Shown piece by piece: positions 31,780 through 43,550 of a DNA stretch of 64,000 nt. The DNA is taken from contig NC_090757.1 in assembly GCF_036898095.1 (NCBI RefSeq), forward strand, positions 62,373,347-62,437,346. Reading direction: 5' to 3'. Positions within the stretch are counted from its first letter, which is position 1. The number at the start of each line of letters is the position of its first letter. The DNA is from Palaemon carinicauda (Eukaryota; Arthropoda; Malacostraca; Decapoda; Palaemonidae). The position numbers were made by a program, and so were the translations under genes. The notes below the pieces were generated by a model. The model was not told the DNA's origin, did no database searches, and saw only the letters and a program-made list of their open reading frames with translations.

Positions 31780-32860
31780 GTGGTCTCTGTGAGGGACCTT
31801 TCCCGCGAACGGGAGAGTTGTCCTTCGTAGAAGAGACTTAGAGACACCGCAGGCTGGACCGCTGGCGAGCGCCTGTGCGCCATCTCGGGAACCCCAACGA
31901 TGTGCGCAAATGCGCAGGGAACGTTGGTAGCAGCCTAAAGAAAACTGGAACGGGGTGTCTCTGGAAGGCAGTCTCAGGAACAGCAGGAAAAGCAGCCGAG
32001 CGCTAGCGCACAAGGGAACATTGGCGCGCAGGAGATACCTGGCACTTAAGGGACTTACTCACAGTGTGAGAAAGTCTCTCCTGCCCCGGAGGGAGGAGCC
32101 CGTTGGATAACGGGGGCGTGGGTGCCAAGGCGCGCGCGTCAGCAGTCAGGAACGGATACAGCAGGCAGAGAGAGACTCAAGGTCTAACGTAGCCTGAGTA
32201 GTGAGGCCCCAAAGGGATAGTTGCAAGACCCCGAAGGGTCAGCGCAACGAGAAACCGAAATTTCACCGTCACTAATCACCGAAGTGTAGAAGTGACTAAA
32301 GTTACGAGAGCCCGAGGGATCTGCGTAACAAAAGCTCCGAGAGACTGAAGAGTCAGGGAAAATGAGAAACCGAAGTTTCCCTGTCACTAAACACCGAAGT
32401 GTTAGTGACTGAACAGCAAGCTGTTTCAACAGGAACAATCCTCCGAAGAGGAGTCTCTATGAGTGGCCTCTCTCGCGAACGAGAGAGGTGAGCACTTCGT
32501 AGAAGAGACTGGTGATGGAGCCCCCAAGGGCCGTGAGATCAGCTGACGTAAACAGGAACAAATCTCCGAAGAGGAGTCTCTGTGAGTGTCCTCTCACGCG
32601 AACGGGAGGAGACACTTCGTAGAAGAGACGAAAGGAGCAATCCTCCGAAGAGGAGCCCATAGGGCGGCCTCCCTCGCGAACGAGAGAGGTCCAGACTTAT
32701 CTTGCAGCTGCTCAGCCCCTTGAGCGTAGCTACAGAAGCGACCGCTCAGCCCCGAGAGCATAGTCGCTAGTACCATGGTCCGGCCTTGCAACCGCTCAGC
32801 CCCTTGAGCAAGTTACAAGGGCGGTCGTTCAGCCCCAAGAGCATAACCGCCTAAGGACCA
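31780..32860 (-). repeat. Dense array of short perfect hairpins with UUCG loops
   Basis: On the element's sense (minus) strand this region reads as a string of stems closed by C-TTCG-G. Plus-strand examples: GACCCCGAAGGGTC (32,227-32,240), GAAACCGAAGTTTC, ACACCGAAGTGT (in an 11-bp stem at 32,383-32,409), TCCTCCGAAGAGGA (32,439-32,452; repeated at 32,641) and CCTCTCTCGCGAACGAGAGA (near 32,475). A second kind, GCTCAGCCCCTTGAGC, recurs at 32,707-32,850. Parts recur at about 110-base spacing. No protein domain is evident. It lies in DIRS-f between the 5' UTR and the minisatellite. Confidence 0.7.
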
Positions 32861-33734
32861 CGGAAGGTAGAGGGGAAGTTAACAACTACCCTGGAGGCGA
32901 ACCTCATCGTTCTAGGATGCACTGAAGAGCTGACAGTAGTCACGGGGAAACTTCTAAGAGAAGAGAAGGCCCCTGACGATGTCCTAGAGAGACGGCGGCG
33001 ACAGCAGACTCCCCAGGCATAAATAGGACAGCTCTGCTTCGAAGGCACGCAACAGGCATGAAGAAACAGCATCGTAAACTGTAAAATAAAAAGAATAATT
33101 ATTTAACAGGAATTCCCCCGGGTGAAAACTCTAAACCCCAAGGGAAAGAAAACATAAGAACGAAAGAAGGTATGCGCCACCCTCCCCCCCGGCATGCCCG
33201 GGTGAGGGGGCGGGACGAAAAAGTTAACAAAAACAGAATTATAACATTATAATTATGCAACTGACTTTGAATGTTCCAAGGATCACCGACCCCCGAAGGG
33301 ACGTGAGCCCTGAGCTGAAAAGTTAAAACACAATCATATTCATAAAAATAATTGAGACAAATAAAACGAAATAGCGACTCGGTCCTGAGAAGCTATCGTA
33401 GGCGTAGTACGGAGTAAGAGGTGAACGACCTCAAGAGAAGGGCCGGGCTCCACGAAGGCAACCATGGTGGCCTAGGAGTGAACGGCCGTGATCAAGAAAA
33501 GATCGTGGTGCCCTGGCTAAGCCGGCGATCACTCTAGTAGACGTACACAACACACACACCGCACAACACCGAAAGCAAAGGAAACTTACTATTTTCTATA
33601 CTGTACACAAATATATATAAACATCAATAATGTTTAAATATACTAAGTATAAGAAAAGGTAAGTAAAAAAGACAAAACAACAATGGCCGTCAAGTGAGGA
33701 TGGGAGCGGAGACTTCCGATCGCCATCCGAGCCA
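32861..33734 (-). other. DIRS-f 5' untranslated region
   Basis: No gene supported. It contains CCGGCATGCCCGG (33,188-33,202), a palindrome, and further short inverted pairs, but fewer than the preceding array. It leads into the right ITR. Confidence 0.55.
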
Positions 33735-33921
33735 AAAGTAAAGTGAGCCTTTCACCGGTGTGTGTGTGGGGGAGGGGTAGCAGGCTACCCCTCCCTACCC
33801 CCCCGCTAACTAGCGGAGGGGTAGTAAACCCTCATTAAAATTCTTATGGCTTGTCAATCAGCTACGCCGAAGTAATCACCCCATGTAAATAGCGTGGTTT
33901 GTATTTCAGTTACGGAACAAA
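33735..33921. repeat. DIRS-f right ITR
   Basis: It matches the complement of 19,532-19,690, including CCTACCCCCCCGCTAACTAG and TACGCCGAAGTAATCACCCC, and ends TTCAGTTACGGAACAAAT. It is followed at once by the DIRS-e ICR. Confidence 0.85.
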
Positions 33922-34339
33922 TTTATTTTATTATGAAAATATCATTTTTAAATATAAAACTTACCCGCTGATTACATAATGGCTGATTGACACCCATTGG
34001 TGGCGGGTCAGAGACAGCTGCATAATTGGAAATTCAATTAAGAGTTACATAAACAACTTAAGCAGTTCTAACCTGATAAGGAAGCTGACAGCAATGCTCT
34101 GCCTCATTTTGTCTGTTATGCTTAGGAGATCCAGTGATCCATTCGGGGCTGATGATCTCTAGGAGCTGTCAAACGGTACAACCACCTATAACATGACAGG
34201 ACCTCAACTTGTTCCCGACGCTCTCTAGGAACAAAATGACCACCTGACTAGGTCAAAGATTGCGGAAGATTGCCGAGCAATCTTCACGTACAATCATAAA
34301 AATATATATAACAGTTCCAAGAGAAGAACAGGGGTACTA

Positions 34340-35300
34340 GGAATTTAGGGAAATGTAGTGGAGAATGTTTCACCTACCACTGCACTCGTTGCAAGTGATC
34401 CCAAAACGTAGACGTCTTCATAGAGACTGGACACAGTAAAAGTAAAGCAAGACGAATACAGGATTACCCCTTTACAAGACTGTATACGTGATGCTTGCAG
34501 AGAACAGTTTAGTTTAAAAATTACAGAAGTTTCTACAGCTCTAACTTCGTGAGTCTTTACTCTTTCAACATCTTATGATCTGTCACCCAACCGTGTGGAA
34601 GAACCTTTGTAATCAAAGTCTATACGAGATGATAGAATGTTTTAGACATGGATAGCGCAGGCTTCTTGACCGTGCACCCAAGAGTTATGAATAGACTCTT
34701 AACTTCTTTGTTCTTGTCCCAATAAAACTTCATCGTTTTAATCGGGCAAAAAACTCTTCTCGGCCCATCCCAAACCAAATTCGAGAGAATAGTGATCCCG
34801 AAAGATTTAGGCTATGGATGAGAAAGATTTTTGTTAATGACCAAGAATCCAGGTTGCAAGGTACCAATGGCTTACCCAATGTGAAGTCTGTGTTCTTGCT
34901 AAAAGAGTGAACTTCACTGACTCTCAACTATGGTAGACTTACTCAGAAAGCCTCCAAAGTTAGGCCTTAAAACGAAACCAAGTGTAAAGGGTCGGATCTA
35001 TCACTACCGCGAAACTCCAGAAACGAACCCTGAATTTCAGGCTGGCGCATCTTGCTGATGCCTCCAAGTCCTCTCAAATGATCTGAGAAGACTTATAAGG
35101 TCTCTATTTGATAGATCCAATCTTCTGCATCTGAAGACAGATGCCTGCATGCTCCTGTACCCTTTGATGGTTGAGGAGGAAAGAAAATGTGTTTTCTTCT
35201 AGGGTCTAAGAAAAAATATGCCACTTGTGTTTGAGTTACCCAATGAAGAGCCGGCTCTAGCTCTACACCACTCCATAAAACACTCTAATTGGGTTGAAAA
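34340..35300 (-). pseudogene. DIRS-e tyrosine recombinase, heavily decayed
   Basis: Readable pieces are VKTHEVRAVETSVIFKLN near 34,500-34,560 (H-x-x-R kept), RVSEVHSFSKNTDF near 34,890-34,927 (first Arg) and a Lys/Leu-rich core near 35,080-35,170. Several stops and frame breaks separate them. Order matches DIRS-b, d, h, i and j. This is the most decayed YR, consistent with DIRS-e being an old outer layer. Confidence 0.65.
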
Positions 35301-35807
35301 ACCTTGAGGCAATTGTCCTTTGTACAAGCGAAAGCCTCAGCTGTCTCCTTCAAACAACCCTCTAGATCTTAGGGGTTTTCTGAAATACTGGAGGCAGCTA
35401 GACCTAAAGCTTGATGGTTTAACATACAACGTTCGTGATCCTGACACGGGGAAAAGGACTAAAGACATGCTTCCAGCATGCACCCAACATGGTCCCAGCA
35501 TGAGTCCAGTATGGTTCCAGCATGCTGCCTACACTCAACATGTCGTGAGAGAGAATCGGGATCTAGAACCGCCTCCCAAAACTCGTCCATATCGGTCGCA
35601 AGAAACCGATATTAAAGCTAGGCTTGTTGAAAAGAACCATCAACAACGTGAACCTCATGCTGTGAGGTTAAGACCTGATCGTGTGTAATCAGCGAGTGTT
35701 CAACAAACTTAAAGCTAAAGCTTGACACGAGGGAGCGTTAGCTGCGAGGCCAGAGAGACACGAAGGAGAAACAATACTGTAGTCTGTTAATACTGCAGCG
35801 AGAAAAA
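35301..35807. other. DIRS-e interval with no recognisable gene
   Basis: Sequence between the decayed YR and the DIRS-g insertion. A plus-strand open frame of about 120 codons is present but is antisense to the element and shows no domain or initiation context. No RNase H or RT motif was found here, so the DIRS-e pol gene appears deleted. Confidence 0.5.
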
Positions 35808-36660
35808 AAGGATATTTTCAATTTAAAATAAATTTTTGAATATACTTACCCGGTGGATATATATGTAGCTAACGTCTCTGACGGTCGACAGATTAAAAAA
35901 ACTCGCGAGCAATCGCCGTGGTGGTTGCTGAGTGTGACCACTAGCGCCGACTGCTGGCCAGGTACCGCATATATTTCCCCAGGAATTCAGTTCTTCTCAG
36001 TCCGTAGGGTCTCTATCGGGGAGGAAGGGGGGCCTTTAATTATATACAGTATATCCACCGGGTAAGTATACAGTGAGCCCTCGTTTATCGCGGTAGATAG
36101 GTTCCAGATCCGACTGCGATAGGTGAAAATCCGCGAAGTAGGGACACCATATTTACGTATTTATTTAACATGTATATTCAGACTTTTAAAACCTTCCCTT
36201 GTACGTAGTACTGTTAACAAACTACCCTTTAATGTACAGAACACTTAATGCATGTACTACAGTACCCTAAACTAACACAGGCACAAATATTAAAGGCGAT
36301 TTTATATCATGCATTTCCTAAACACGCCAAAAAGCACGATAAAAAATGGCAACCAATGTTTCGTTTACGTTTATCTCTGATCATAATGAAGAAACAAACG
36401 CATTTAGTGTACACATCTGTGTATAGATTAGTTTTTGCATCGATTATATTGATTATACATTATGTTGATTTTGTTATTACCAATGTTTTACTTAATTTTT
36501 CTTAGGACTTCCAAATGAAATGTTTTTCTTTATGACGCCGCCTGAAACGGCGGCGTCATAAAGTACGCTCCTTCTTCGATCGTAATAAACAAAAGAAGGC
36601 ATTTAACGCGCATGATAAAAGTGATAAATAATGATATTACAGTAAAAGCTTTTAGAAAAT

Positions 36661-37010
36661 GATATTTTGATTATAAAATAAATTTTTGAATATATTTACC
36701 CGGTGAATATATAATAGCTGACGTCTCCGACGGCTCGACAGAATTCAAAAACTCGCGAGCGATCGCCATGAAGGTAGCGGGTGTGCCCACCAGCGCCGAC
36801 TATCGGCCAGATACCGCATATACTTGTAAACAGCTCCAGTTCTTCTCATCCCGCTGGGTCTCTATCGGGGAGGAAGGGGGGGCCTTTAATTTATATATTC
36901 ACCGGGTAAGTATATTCAAAAATTTATTTTATAATCAAAATATCATTTTTAAATATCAAACTTAGCCGGTGAATATATAATAGCTGATTCACACCCATGG
37001 TGGTGGGTAG
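36661..37010. repeat. DIRS-h left ITR, G-rich block and ICR
   Basis: The ITR begins GATATTTTGATTATAAAAT. The palindromic core GCGATCGC lies near 36,759. The block CTCTATCGGGGAGGAAGGGG is at 36,860-36,879. The ICR (about 36,895-37,000) joins the left-end complement (ATAATCAAAATATCA) to the right-end complement (TTTTTAAATATCAAAC). Confidence 0.85.
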
Positions 37011-37371
37011 AGACCAGTCTTAATACAGTTTACGGCGTATATGCTTAGAGTTTTTGACAGTTATATCATAACAAAACCCAAATAAATATAGGTACCTGGT
37101 AAGGAAGCTGACTCTAACGATTACTCTGCCTTGTTAGTCCGCTTTCCTCACAAAGCCCAGCCATCCTCTTAGGATGCTGAAAGACTCCCAGGAGCTGAAG
37201 TATCCAGGGCGACAACCCATACAACAGGACCTCATCAAAACCCTTAATCTGGGCGCTCTCAAGAAATGACATTTGACCACCCGCCAAATCAAAAAGGATG
37301 CGAAAGGCTTCTTAGCCTTCCGTACAACCCAATTAAAAACATTTCAAGAGAAGATTAAAAGGATATTGGAA

Positions 37372-38470
37372 TTAAGGGAATGTAGTGGTAGAACCCTTAC
37401 CCACTACTGCACTCGCTGCAACGAATGGACCCAGTGTGTAGCAGTCCTCATAAAGAGTCTGGACATCTTTTAAGTAAAATGACGCGAATACCGACTTGCT
37501 TCTCCAAAAGGTCGCGTCCATAATACTTCGCAGAGATCTGTTTTGCTTAAAGGCCACGGAAGTTGCTATAGCTCTTACTTCGTGCGTCTTAACCTTAAGC
37601 AAGCAACGATCTTTTTCACTCAAGTGAGAATGAGCCTCTCGGATTAAAAATCTAATAAAATATGACAAAGCATTCTTTGACATAGGTAATGAAGGCTTCT
37701 TAACTGAGCACCACAAGGCCTCAGATCCACCTCGTAAGGATTTAGTCCGAGCTAAATAAAACTTCAGAGCTCTAACTGGACACAGCACTCTTTCAAGCTC
37801 GTTGCCTACGATCTCTGACAGGCAAGGTATATCAAATGACTTAGGCCAAGGACGAGAAGGCAGTTCATTTTTGGCCAAGAAAAACAAGCTGAAGTGAACA
37901 TGTGGCTTTATCTGTAGAAAAGCCGATGTTCCTACTGAAGGCATGGATCTCACTGACCCTTTTAGCCGAAGCCAAGCACACTAAGAAAAGTGTCTTGAGG
38001 GTGAGATCCTTCAGGGAGGCTGAATGTAATGGCTCAAACCTGTCGGACATTAGGAACCTTAGGACCACGTCTAAGTTCCATCCAGGAGTTGCCATACGAC
38101 GCTCCTTAGAGGTCTCGAAGGACTTAAGGAGATCTTGGAGATCTTTATTATTGGACAGATCTAAGCCTCTATGTCTGAACACAGACGCCAACATGCTCCT
38201 GTAGCCCTTAATAGTGGGCGCTGAGAGGGAGCGAACATTTCTCAGATGTAGGAGAAAATCTGCAATTTGGGCTACAGAGGTACTGGAAGAGGAAATGGAT
38301 GATGACTTGCACCAGTCTCTAAAGACTTCCCACTTCGACTGGTAGACCTTGATGGTAGATGCTCTCCTAGCTCTCGCAATCGCTCTGGCTGCCTCCTTCG
38401 AAAATCCTCGAGCTCTTGAGAGTCTTTCGATAGTCTGAAGGCAGTCAGACGAAGCGCGGGGAGGCTTTGA
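37372..38470 (-). pseudogene. DIRS-h tyrosine recombinase, one major frame break
   Basis: The C-terminal frame 37,372-37,953 holds HLSEKDRCLLKVKTHEVRAI (H-x-x-R), SIMDATFWRS and SVFASFYLKD (Tyr), ending at AASAVVGKGS. The upstream frame, 37,865-38,470, holds LQTIERLSRARGFSKEAARA, ADFLLHLRNVRSLSAPTIKG and LFLVCLASAKRVSEIHAFSR (first Arg). The two overlap near 37,900, where a small indel shifts phase. It is the least damaged YR of the window with all catalytic positions visible. Confidence 0.82.
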
Positions 38471-39980
38471 TGAAGACTCCTTACGTGGGGCTGCCGTAAG
38501 AGATCCATCCTTAAAGGTAGACTCCTTGGAACGTCTACCAGCCATTGAAGTACCTCTGTGAACCACTCTCTCGCGGGCCAGAGTGGAGCAACCAATGTCA
38601 ACCTGGTCCCTTCGTGAGAGGTGAACTTCTGCAGCACCTTGTCTAGGATCTTGAAAGGTGGAAAGGCACAAACGTCCAGGTGAGACCAGTCCCGCAGGAA
38701 AGCGTCTATGTGGGCTGCCTCTGGATCTGGAACTGGAAAACAGTAAGTCGAGAGCCTCTTTGTCAGAGAGAGTCGCAAAAAGATCTATGGTGGGTTGACC
38801 CCATGTCATCCATAGCTTCTCGCACACAGTCTTATGCAACGTCCACTCCATGGAGATGACTTGTCCTCTTCTGCTGAGGCCGTCCGTCAAGACATTCATT
38901 TCCTTGCACAAATCTCGCCAAAGGAGCGATGTTACTGCCTTAAATGGAGTTCCTTCTGATCCGTGGATCAAAGACCCGAGCCTTCCAGACTGTCCAGTGG
39001 AGCTCCCTAACCCAAATCCGATGCATCTGAAAACAACACATGGTTTGGGTTCTTGATCGCAAGAGAAAGACCTTCTCGAAGTCTGATGTTGCTGTCCCAC
39101 CAAGTCAGACATGTCTAGACTGAGTTGGAGATTGGGAAAGAGATACTCACTAAGCCCTTTTCCTTGTTCCAATGTTTTAGGTGAAATCGGAAAGGGCATA
39201 GGTTGAGTCTCCCCAGAGAGATAAACTACTCCAGTGATGAAAGAGTTCCCACGAGGCTAGTTCAAACTCTTACAGAGCAACTGTTTTTCTCTTGCAAGTG
39301 AAGGACTTTTAACAGAGCTTGTTCTTCTTGCGGGAGACGAAAAGGGCCGAAAAATCAGACACTGTATCTCCATTCCCAAAAAAAGAATAGTCTGGGATGG
39401 GGTACTGTAAGTTACGACTTCTCTACGTTCACTATGAGACCTAGCTCCTTGGTTAGGTCTAATGTCCATTAGAGGCTCTCCAGACAGCGATATAATGACG
39501 ACGCCCTGATTAGCCAGTCGTCAAAATAAAGGGAGGCTCTGAATCCTCAAAAAATGTAGAAAGCTTGCTACATTTTGCAAGGGCCTTGTAAAAACAAGAG
39601 GAGCAGGAATGAGGTCGGAGTACAGTGCTCGACAGTGGTACATTACTTTCCCGTCCACAAACCTCAGATGTAGTTGAAAGATTGGATGAATCGGGATGTG
39701 GAAGTATGCATCCTGAAGGTCGAGAGAGACCATCCAGTCGCCTTCCCTTAATGCTGTCAAGACAGCTTTGGTAGTCTTCATCGTGAAGTTTGTCTTGACA
39801 ATGAACACATTGAGCGCACTTACATCTTAAGTACTCCTGCAGTGAACGTGGCTGCCAGATCATTGGAGCCATCCCTGATAGTCTTGTTCCTGCAGAGAAC
39901 GTGGCTGTCAGATCATTGGAGCCATCCCTGATAGCCTTGTTCATGCATGACATAATTGTACAGCAAAACTTCAAACGCTC
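38471..39980 (-). pseudogene. DIRS-h RT-RNase H, decayed
   Basis: RT motif A is clear, GDWMVSLDLQDAYFHIPIHP (about 39,700-39,760). Motif B is degraded (ALYSDLIPAPLVFTR). The catalytic box YFDDWLI lies in another frame near 39,505-39,530. The thumb GARSHSERREVV region and RNase H (PKPCVVFRCIGFGLG) are mutated, with the first RNase H Asp gone. The connection region at 38,500-38,900 has PDPEAAHIDAFLRDW and WPAREWFTEVLQWL. A 55-base local duplication (CCATCCCTGATAG type) occurs near 39,850-39,940. Confidence 0.75.
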
Positions 39981-40381
39981 GAAAAACTCCTAACAGGAGA
40001 TGGTCTAGCTCTGAAGCCGACCATAAAATCTTGGAGCGTCTCATGGCCAGGCGCCGGGGAGAGTCTATGAGGCTTGAGAAGTCTCTCTGGGCAGAGGCAG
40101 GAACTCCCAAGCCGAGAACTTCTCCCGTGTCATACCAGACGCTCGCTCTATAAGCCAGTTTAAAAGGAGGGAAAGCAAAGGCTGTCTCCCCCAAACTCCC
40201 CCTGGTGATCAACCAGTCGCCTAGCAAACGTAAAGCTCTCTTAGAAGAGCGAGAGAGCACTAGCTTAGAAAACAACGGCTTCGAAGTAGCTAGGCCTAGT
40301 GTAAACTCTTAGACGTTTAGGCGAACGAGGAGCAGCAGTTACAAAAGGGTCCGGACAAAGATCCTTAAAAATCAGCATGAT
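39981..40381 (-). other. DIRS-h gag-pol linker region
   Basis: Sequence between the RT start and the gag C-terminus. Minus-strand frames are open (WSASELDHLLLGVFRAF; RRLAMRRSKIL) and match 45,080-45,480 of DIRS-i closely, so the segment is conserved in the family, but it has no known domain. Confidence 0.5.
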
Positions 40382-41620
40382 TTATTTAAAGTCCATAGAG
40401 GGCTGAGCAGCTTTAGGCTCCTCTCCGTCTGACAAAGTCCCCAAGGGAATATCAGTAGGAGGGGGATCAGCAACTTCCTCATCTGAAGGAACCTCGTCCG
40501 ACAATTGCCGAGTCTCATGAAAAGGAGAGACCTGCCGCGGTGGCAATGCTTGACAGGCAAAGTCCACACACAAAGGAGCAGCAGTAGCAGTCAAGGAAGC
40601 GACGTCATGTCGCTGCTGAAAGGACTGACCAGTAACAACAACAGGAGTTGATGGACGCTCGACGTCAAGTCGAAACTGCCTTGACTGCCTAGACTGAGCA
40701 GTCAAAACAACCCTTGACTGCGGTGCTTGACGCTCAACGTCAAAACAAGGCAACTGAGCTGGTTGGCGAACGTCCTGAACGTCAACACGAGACTGCGGCA
40801 GCGGCTGAACGTCAACACGAGGCTGCGGCAGCGGCTGAAAGTCAACACGGGACTGCAGCGAGTGAGGATCCAAGTCACGTGACTGACGTGACAAACTACC
40901 GACATCACGTTTCCTAACGTCAAAAGGACGAGTAAAAGCTCGTTTGGGCGGCTGACGGCCAGAGTCTCGTTTAGCGTAATGGCGACTCGAAAGTGAAGGT
41001 TCATCGTGAACCTGCTCAACTTCATACTTCTCCATAAGGGAGGCAAGCTTAGTCTGCATGTCCTGCAGGACAACCCATTTAGGATCAACGGGAGTCGGAA
41101 CGGGCCGAGACGACGGTAACGTCTGTGTTGGCAAAACATTGCCTTTACCGCGACCCTCAGACCCCGTGTTACGCTTGCGTTTAATAGGCGAACCGTCTTC
41201 CGACGACTGCAAAGGGTCAGAGCTGTCCCCATGGCTACAGCCAGGACGCTGGACCTGTCCTGAAGGGACTGACTTCCGCTTTAAGGGTCTAGAAACTTTG
41301 CTCCAAGGTTTCTTTTGCGAGAAGCCTTCGGATGACGAGGAGAAAACAGCCTCGCTCGTCTTATGGTAGGGGCGATCTTGCGAGACACGCCCGATACCAT
41401 AGAGGGAACGTCTGTTCGTTGGTTAAAGCCTCTCGTCCCCATAAGTCCTACGACATTACTTCTCCCTGGTAGCATGGGAGCCTGAAAGAGGTCTCGGACT
41501 AGGTGAATGACAAGCACGAACAGACGAACCCTCGGTCGCAACACTAAAAAACACTCTGCGCAATTATCACTTTATCACTACGATTTTCTGTTTTTGCACT
41601 TACTTCACTGATATCGTATT
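40382..41620 (-). pseudogene. DIRS-h gag-like gene, longest surviving copy
   Basis: The frame 40,382-41,212 and its open upstream extension (SQKKPWSKVSRPLKRKSVPS) give the gag of this family. Visible parts are a basic segment (SPIKRKRNTGSEGRGKG), a short coiled-coil-like helix (DPKWVVLQDMQTKLASLMEK), an Arg/Ser/Gln/Val repeat region with units like SRVDVQPLPQ (40,780-40,880), and an acidic C-terminus (SDEVPSDEEVADPPPTDIPL). The N-terminal frame 41,281-41,544 (SNVVGLMGTRGFNQRTDV) is in another phase. No zinc knuckle is seen. Assigned to gag by position. Confidence 0.6.
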
Positions 41621-41710
41621 TTTCAATAATTTCACATTAGGCATGAATAAAACTGATTTCTACCTGAAGCACGCAATTCTCCCTTACATCAAAAGGTTAT
41701 AATTGCGAAA

Positions 41711-42048
41711 TGATATTTTAATTATAAAATAAATTTTTGAATATACTTACCCGGTGAATATATAATAGCTGCAACTCTGTTGCTCGACAGACACATACAT
41801 AAAAAACTCGCGAGCGATCGCTATGCAGGTTGCGGGTGTGCCCACCAGCGCCAACTGTCGGCCAGATACCACTCTCGGATGTAAACAAAACCTTCAATTT
41901 CTTCTCATCCCACTGCGTCTCTATTGGGGAGGAAGGGAGGGTCATTTAATTTATATATTCACCGGGTAAGTATATTCAAAAATTTATTTTATAATTAAAA
42001 TATCATTTTTAAATATTTAACTTAGCCGGTGAATATATAATAGGTGAT
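41711..42048. repeat. DIRS-i left ITR, G-rich block and ICR
   Basis: It begins GATATTTTAATTATAAAAT. The block CTCTATTGGGGAGGAAGGGA is at 41,919-41,938. The ICR at about 41,955-42,048 joins both terminal complements (TAATTAAAATATCA to TTTTTAAATATTTAAC). Confidence 0.85.
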
Positions 42049-42445
42049 TCACACCCAAGGAGGTGGGTAGAGACCAGAGTTAATTATGTTTACAGCGTAT
42101 AAGCTAAGAGTTTTTTCATTTTGGCAGTTATCAATATAACAAAACCAAAATAAATAGGTACCTGGTGAGGAAGTTGACTTAGACGATTACTCTGCCTTGT
42201 AAGTCTGTCTTTCTCACGGAGCCCAGCGATCCTCTTAGGATGCTGACAGACTCCCAGGAGCTGAAGTATCAAGGGCTGCAACCCATACAACAGGACCTCA
42301 TCAAAACCCTAATCTGGGCGCTCTCAAGAAATGACTTTGACCACCCGCCAAATCAATCAGGATGCGAAAGGCTTCTTAGCCTTCCGAACAACCCATAAAA
42401 CAATATTAAAAACATTTCAAGAGACAGATTAAAAGGATATTGGAA

Positions 42446-43550
42446 TTAGGGAAGTGTAGTGGTAGAACCCTCACCCACTACTGCACTCGCTGCAACGAAT
42501 GGACCCAGTGTGTAGCAGTCCTCGTAAAGAGTCTGGACATCTTTTAAGTAAAATGACGCGAACACTGACTTGTTTCTCCAAGAAGTCGCGTCCATAATAC
42601 TTTGCAGAGATTTATTTTGCTTGAAGGCCACGGAGGTTGCTATATCTCTAACTTCATGCGTCTTAACCTTAAGCAAACATCGGTCTTTCTCATTCAAGTG
42701 AGAATGAGCTTCTCGTATTAAAAAAATCTGATAAAATATGACAAAGAATTCTTTGACATAGGCAATGAAGGTTTCTTAACTGAGCACCATAATGCCTCAG
42801 ATTTCCCTCGTAATGACTTAGTACGAGCTAAATCGAACTTAAGAGCTCTAACAGGACATAATACTCTTTCCAGTTCGTTGCCTACGATCTCTGATAAGCA
42901 AGGAATATCAAAAGATTTAGGCCAAGGACGAGAAGGCAGTTCATTTTTGGCCAGGAAACCAAGTTGAAGTGAACAAGTGGCTTTTTTCTGTAGAAAAGCC
43001 GATGTTCTTACTGAAGGCATGAAGTTCACTGACCCTTTTAGCCGAAGCCAAGCACACTAGGAAAAGTGTCTTGAGGGTGAGATCCTTCAGGGAGGCTGAA
43101 TGTAATGGCTCAAACCTGTCTGACATGAGGAACCTTAGGACCACGTCTAAGTTCCATCCAGGAGTTGCCAAACGACGTTCCTTAGAGGTCTCGAAAGACT
43201 TAAGGAGATCTTGGAGATTTTTATTGTTGGAAAGATCTAAGCCTCTATGTCGAAAGACCGAAGCCAACATGCTCCTGTAGCCCTTAATCGTGGGAGCTGA
43301 AAGGGAGCGAACCTTTCTCAGATGTAAAAGAAAATCTGCGATTTGGGCTACAGAGGTACTGGACGAGGACACAGATGCTGACTTGCACCAGTCTCGAAAG
43401 ACTTCCCACTTCGACTGGTATACTCTAATGGTAGAAGCTCTCCTAGCTCTTGCAATCGCACTGACTGCCTCCTTCGAAAAACCTCTAGCTCTTGAGAGTC
43501 TTTCGATAGTGTGAAGGAAGTCAGACGAAGAGCGGGGAGGCTTTGATGGA
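42446..43550 (-). pseudogene. DIRS-i tyrosine recombinase, frameshifted
   Basis: The C-terminal block at 42,446-42,697 reads KVKTHEVRDIATSVAF, MDATSWRNKS and FASFYLKDVQ. A six-A run near 42,720 marks a phase change to 42,718-43,029 (CLSEIVGNELERVLCPVRAL). Upstream, 42,941-43,550 contains KGYRSMLASVFRHRGLDLSN and FLVCLASAKRVSELHAFSK. All catalytic residues are present over three phases. Confidence 0.82.

Noticed and set aside
32200..32860. tRNA-like cloverleaves in the hairpin array.
   Set aside because: Stems and loops do not give the tRNA arm lengths, no T-loop GTTCRA or anticodon arm could be placed, and no CCA-type acceptor pairing was found.
35320..35688. 122-codon plus-strand frame.
   Set aside because: It is antisense to DIRS-e, has no recognisable domain, and has the composition expected of chance in that region.
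38471..39200. Possible methyltransferase domain, as in some DIRS elements, between RNase H and YR.
   Set aside because: The region reads as the pol connection segment (DAFL-DW, WPAREWF), and no SAM-binding or DPPY-type motif was seen in any copy.
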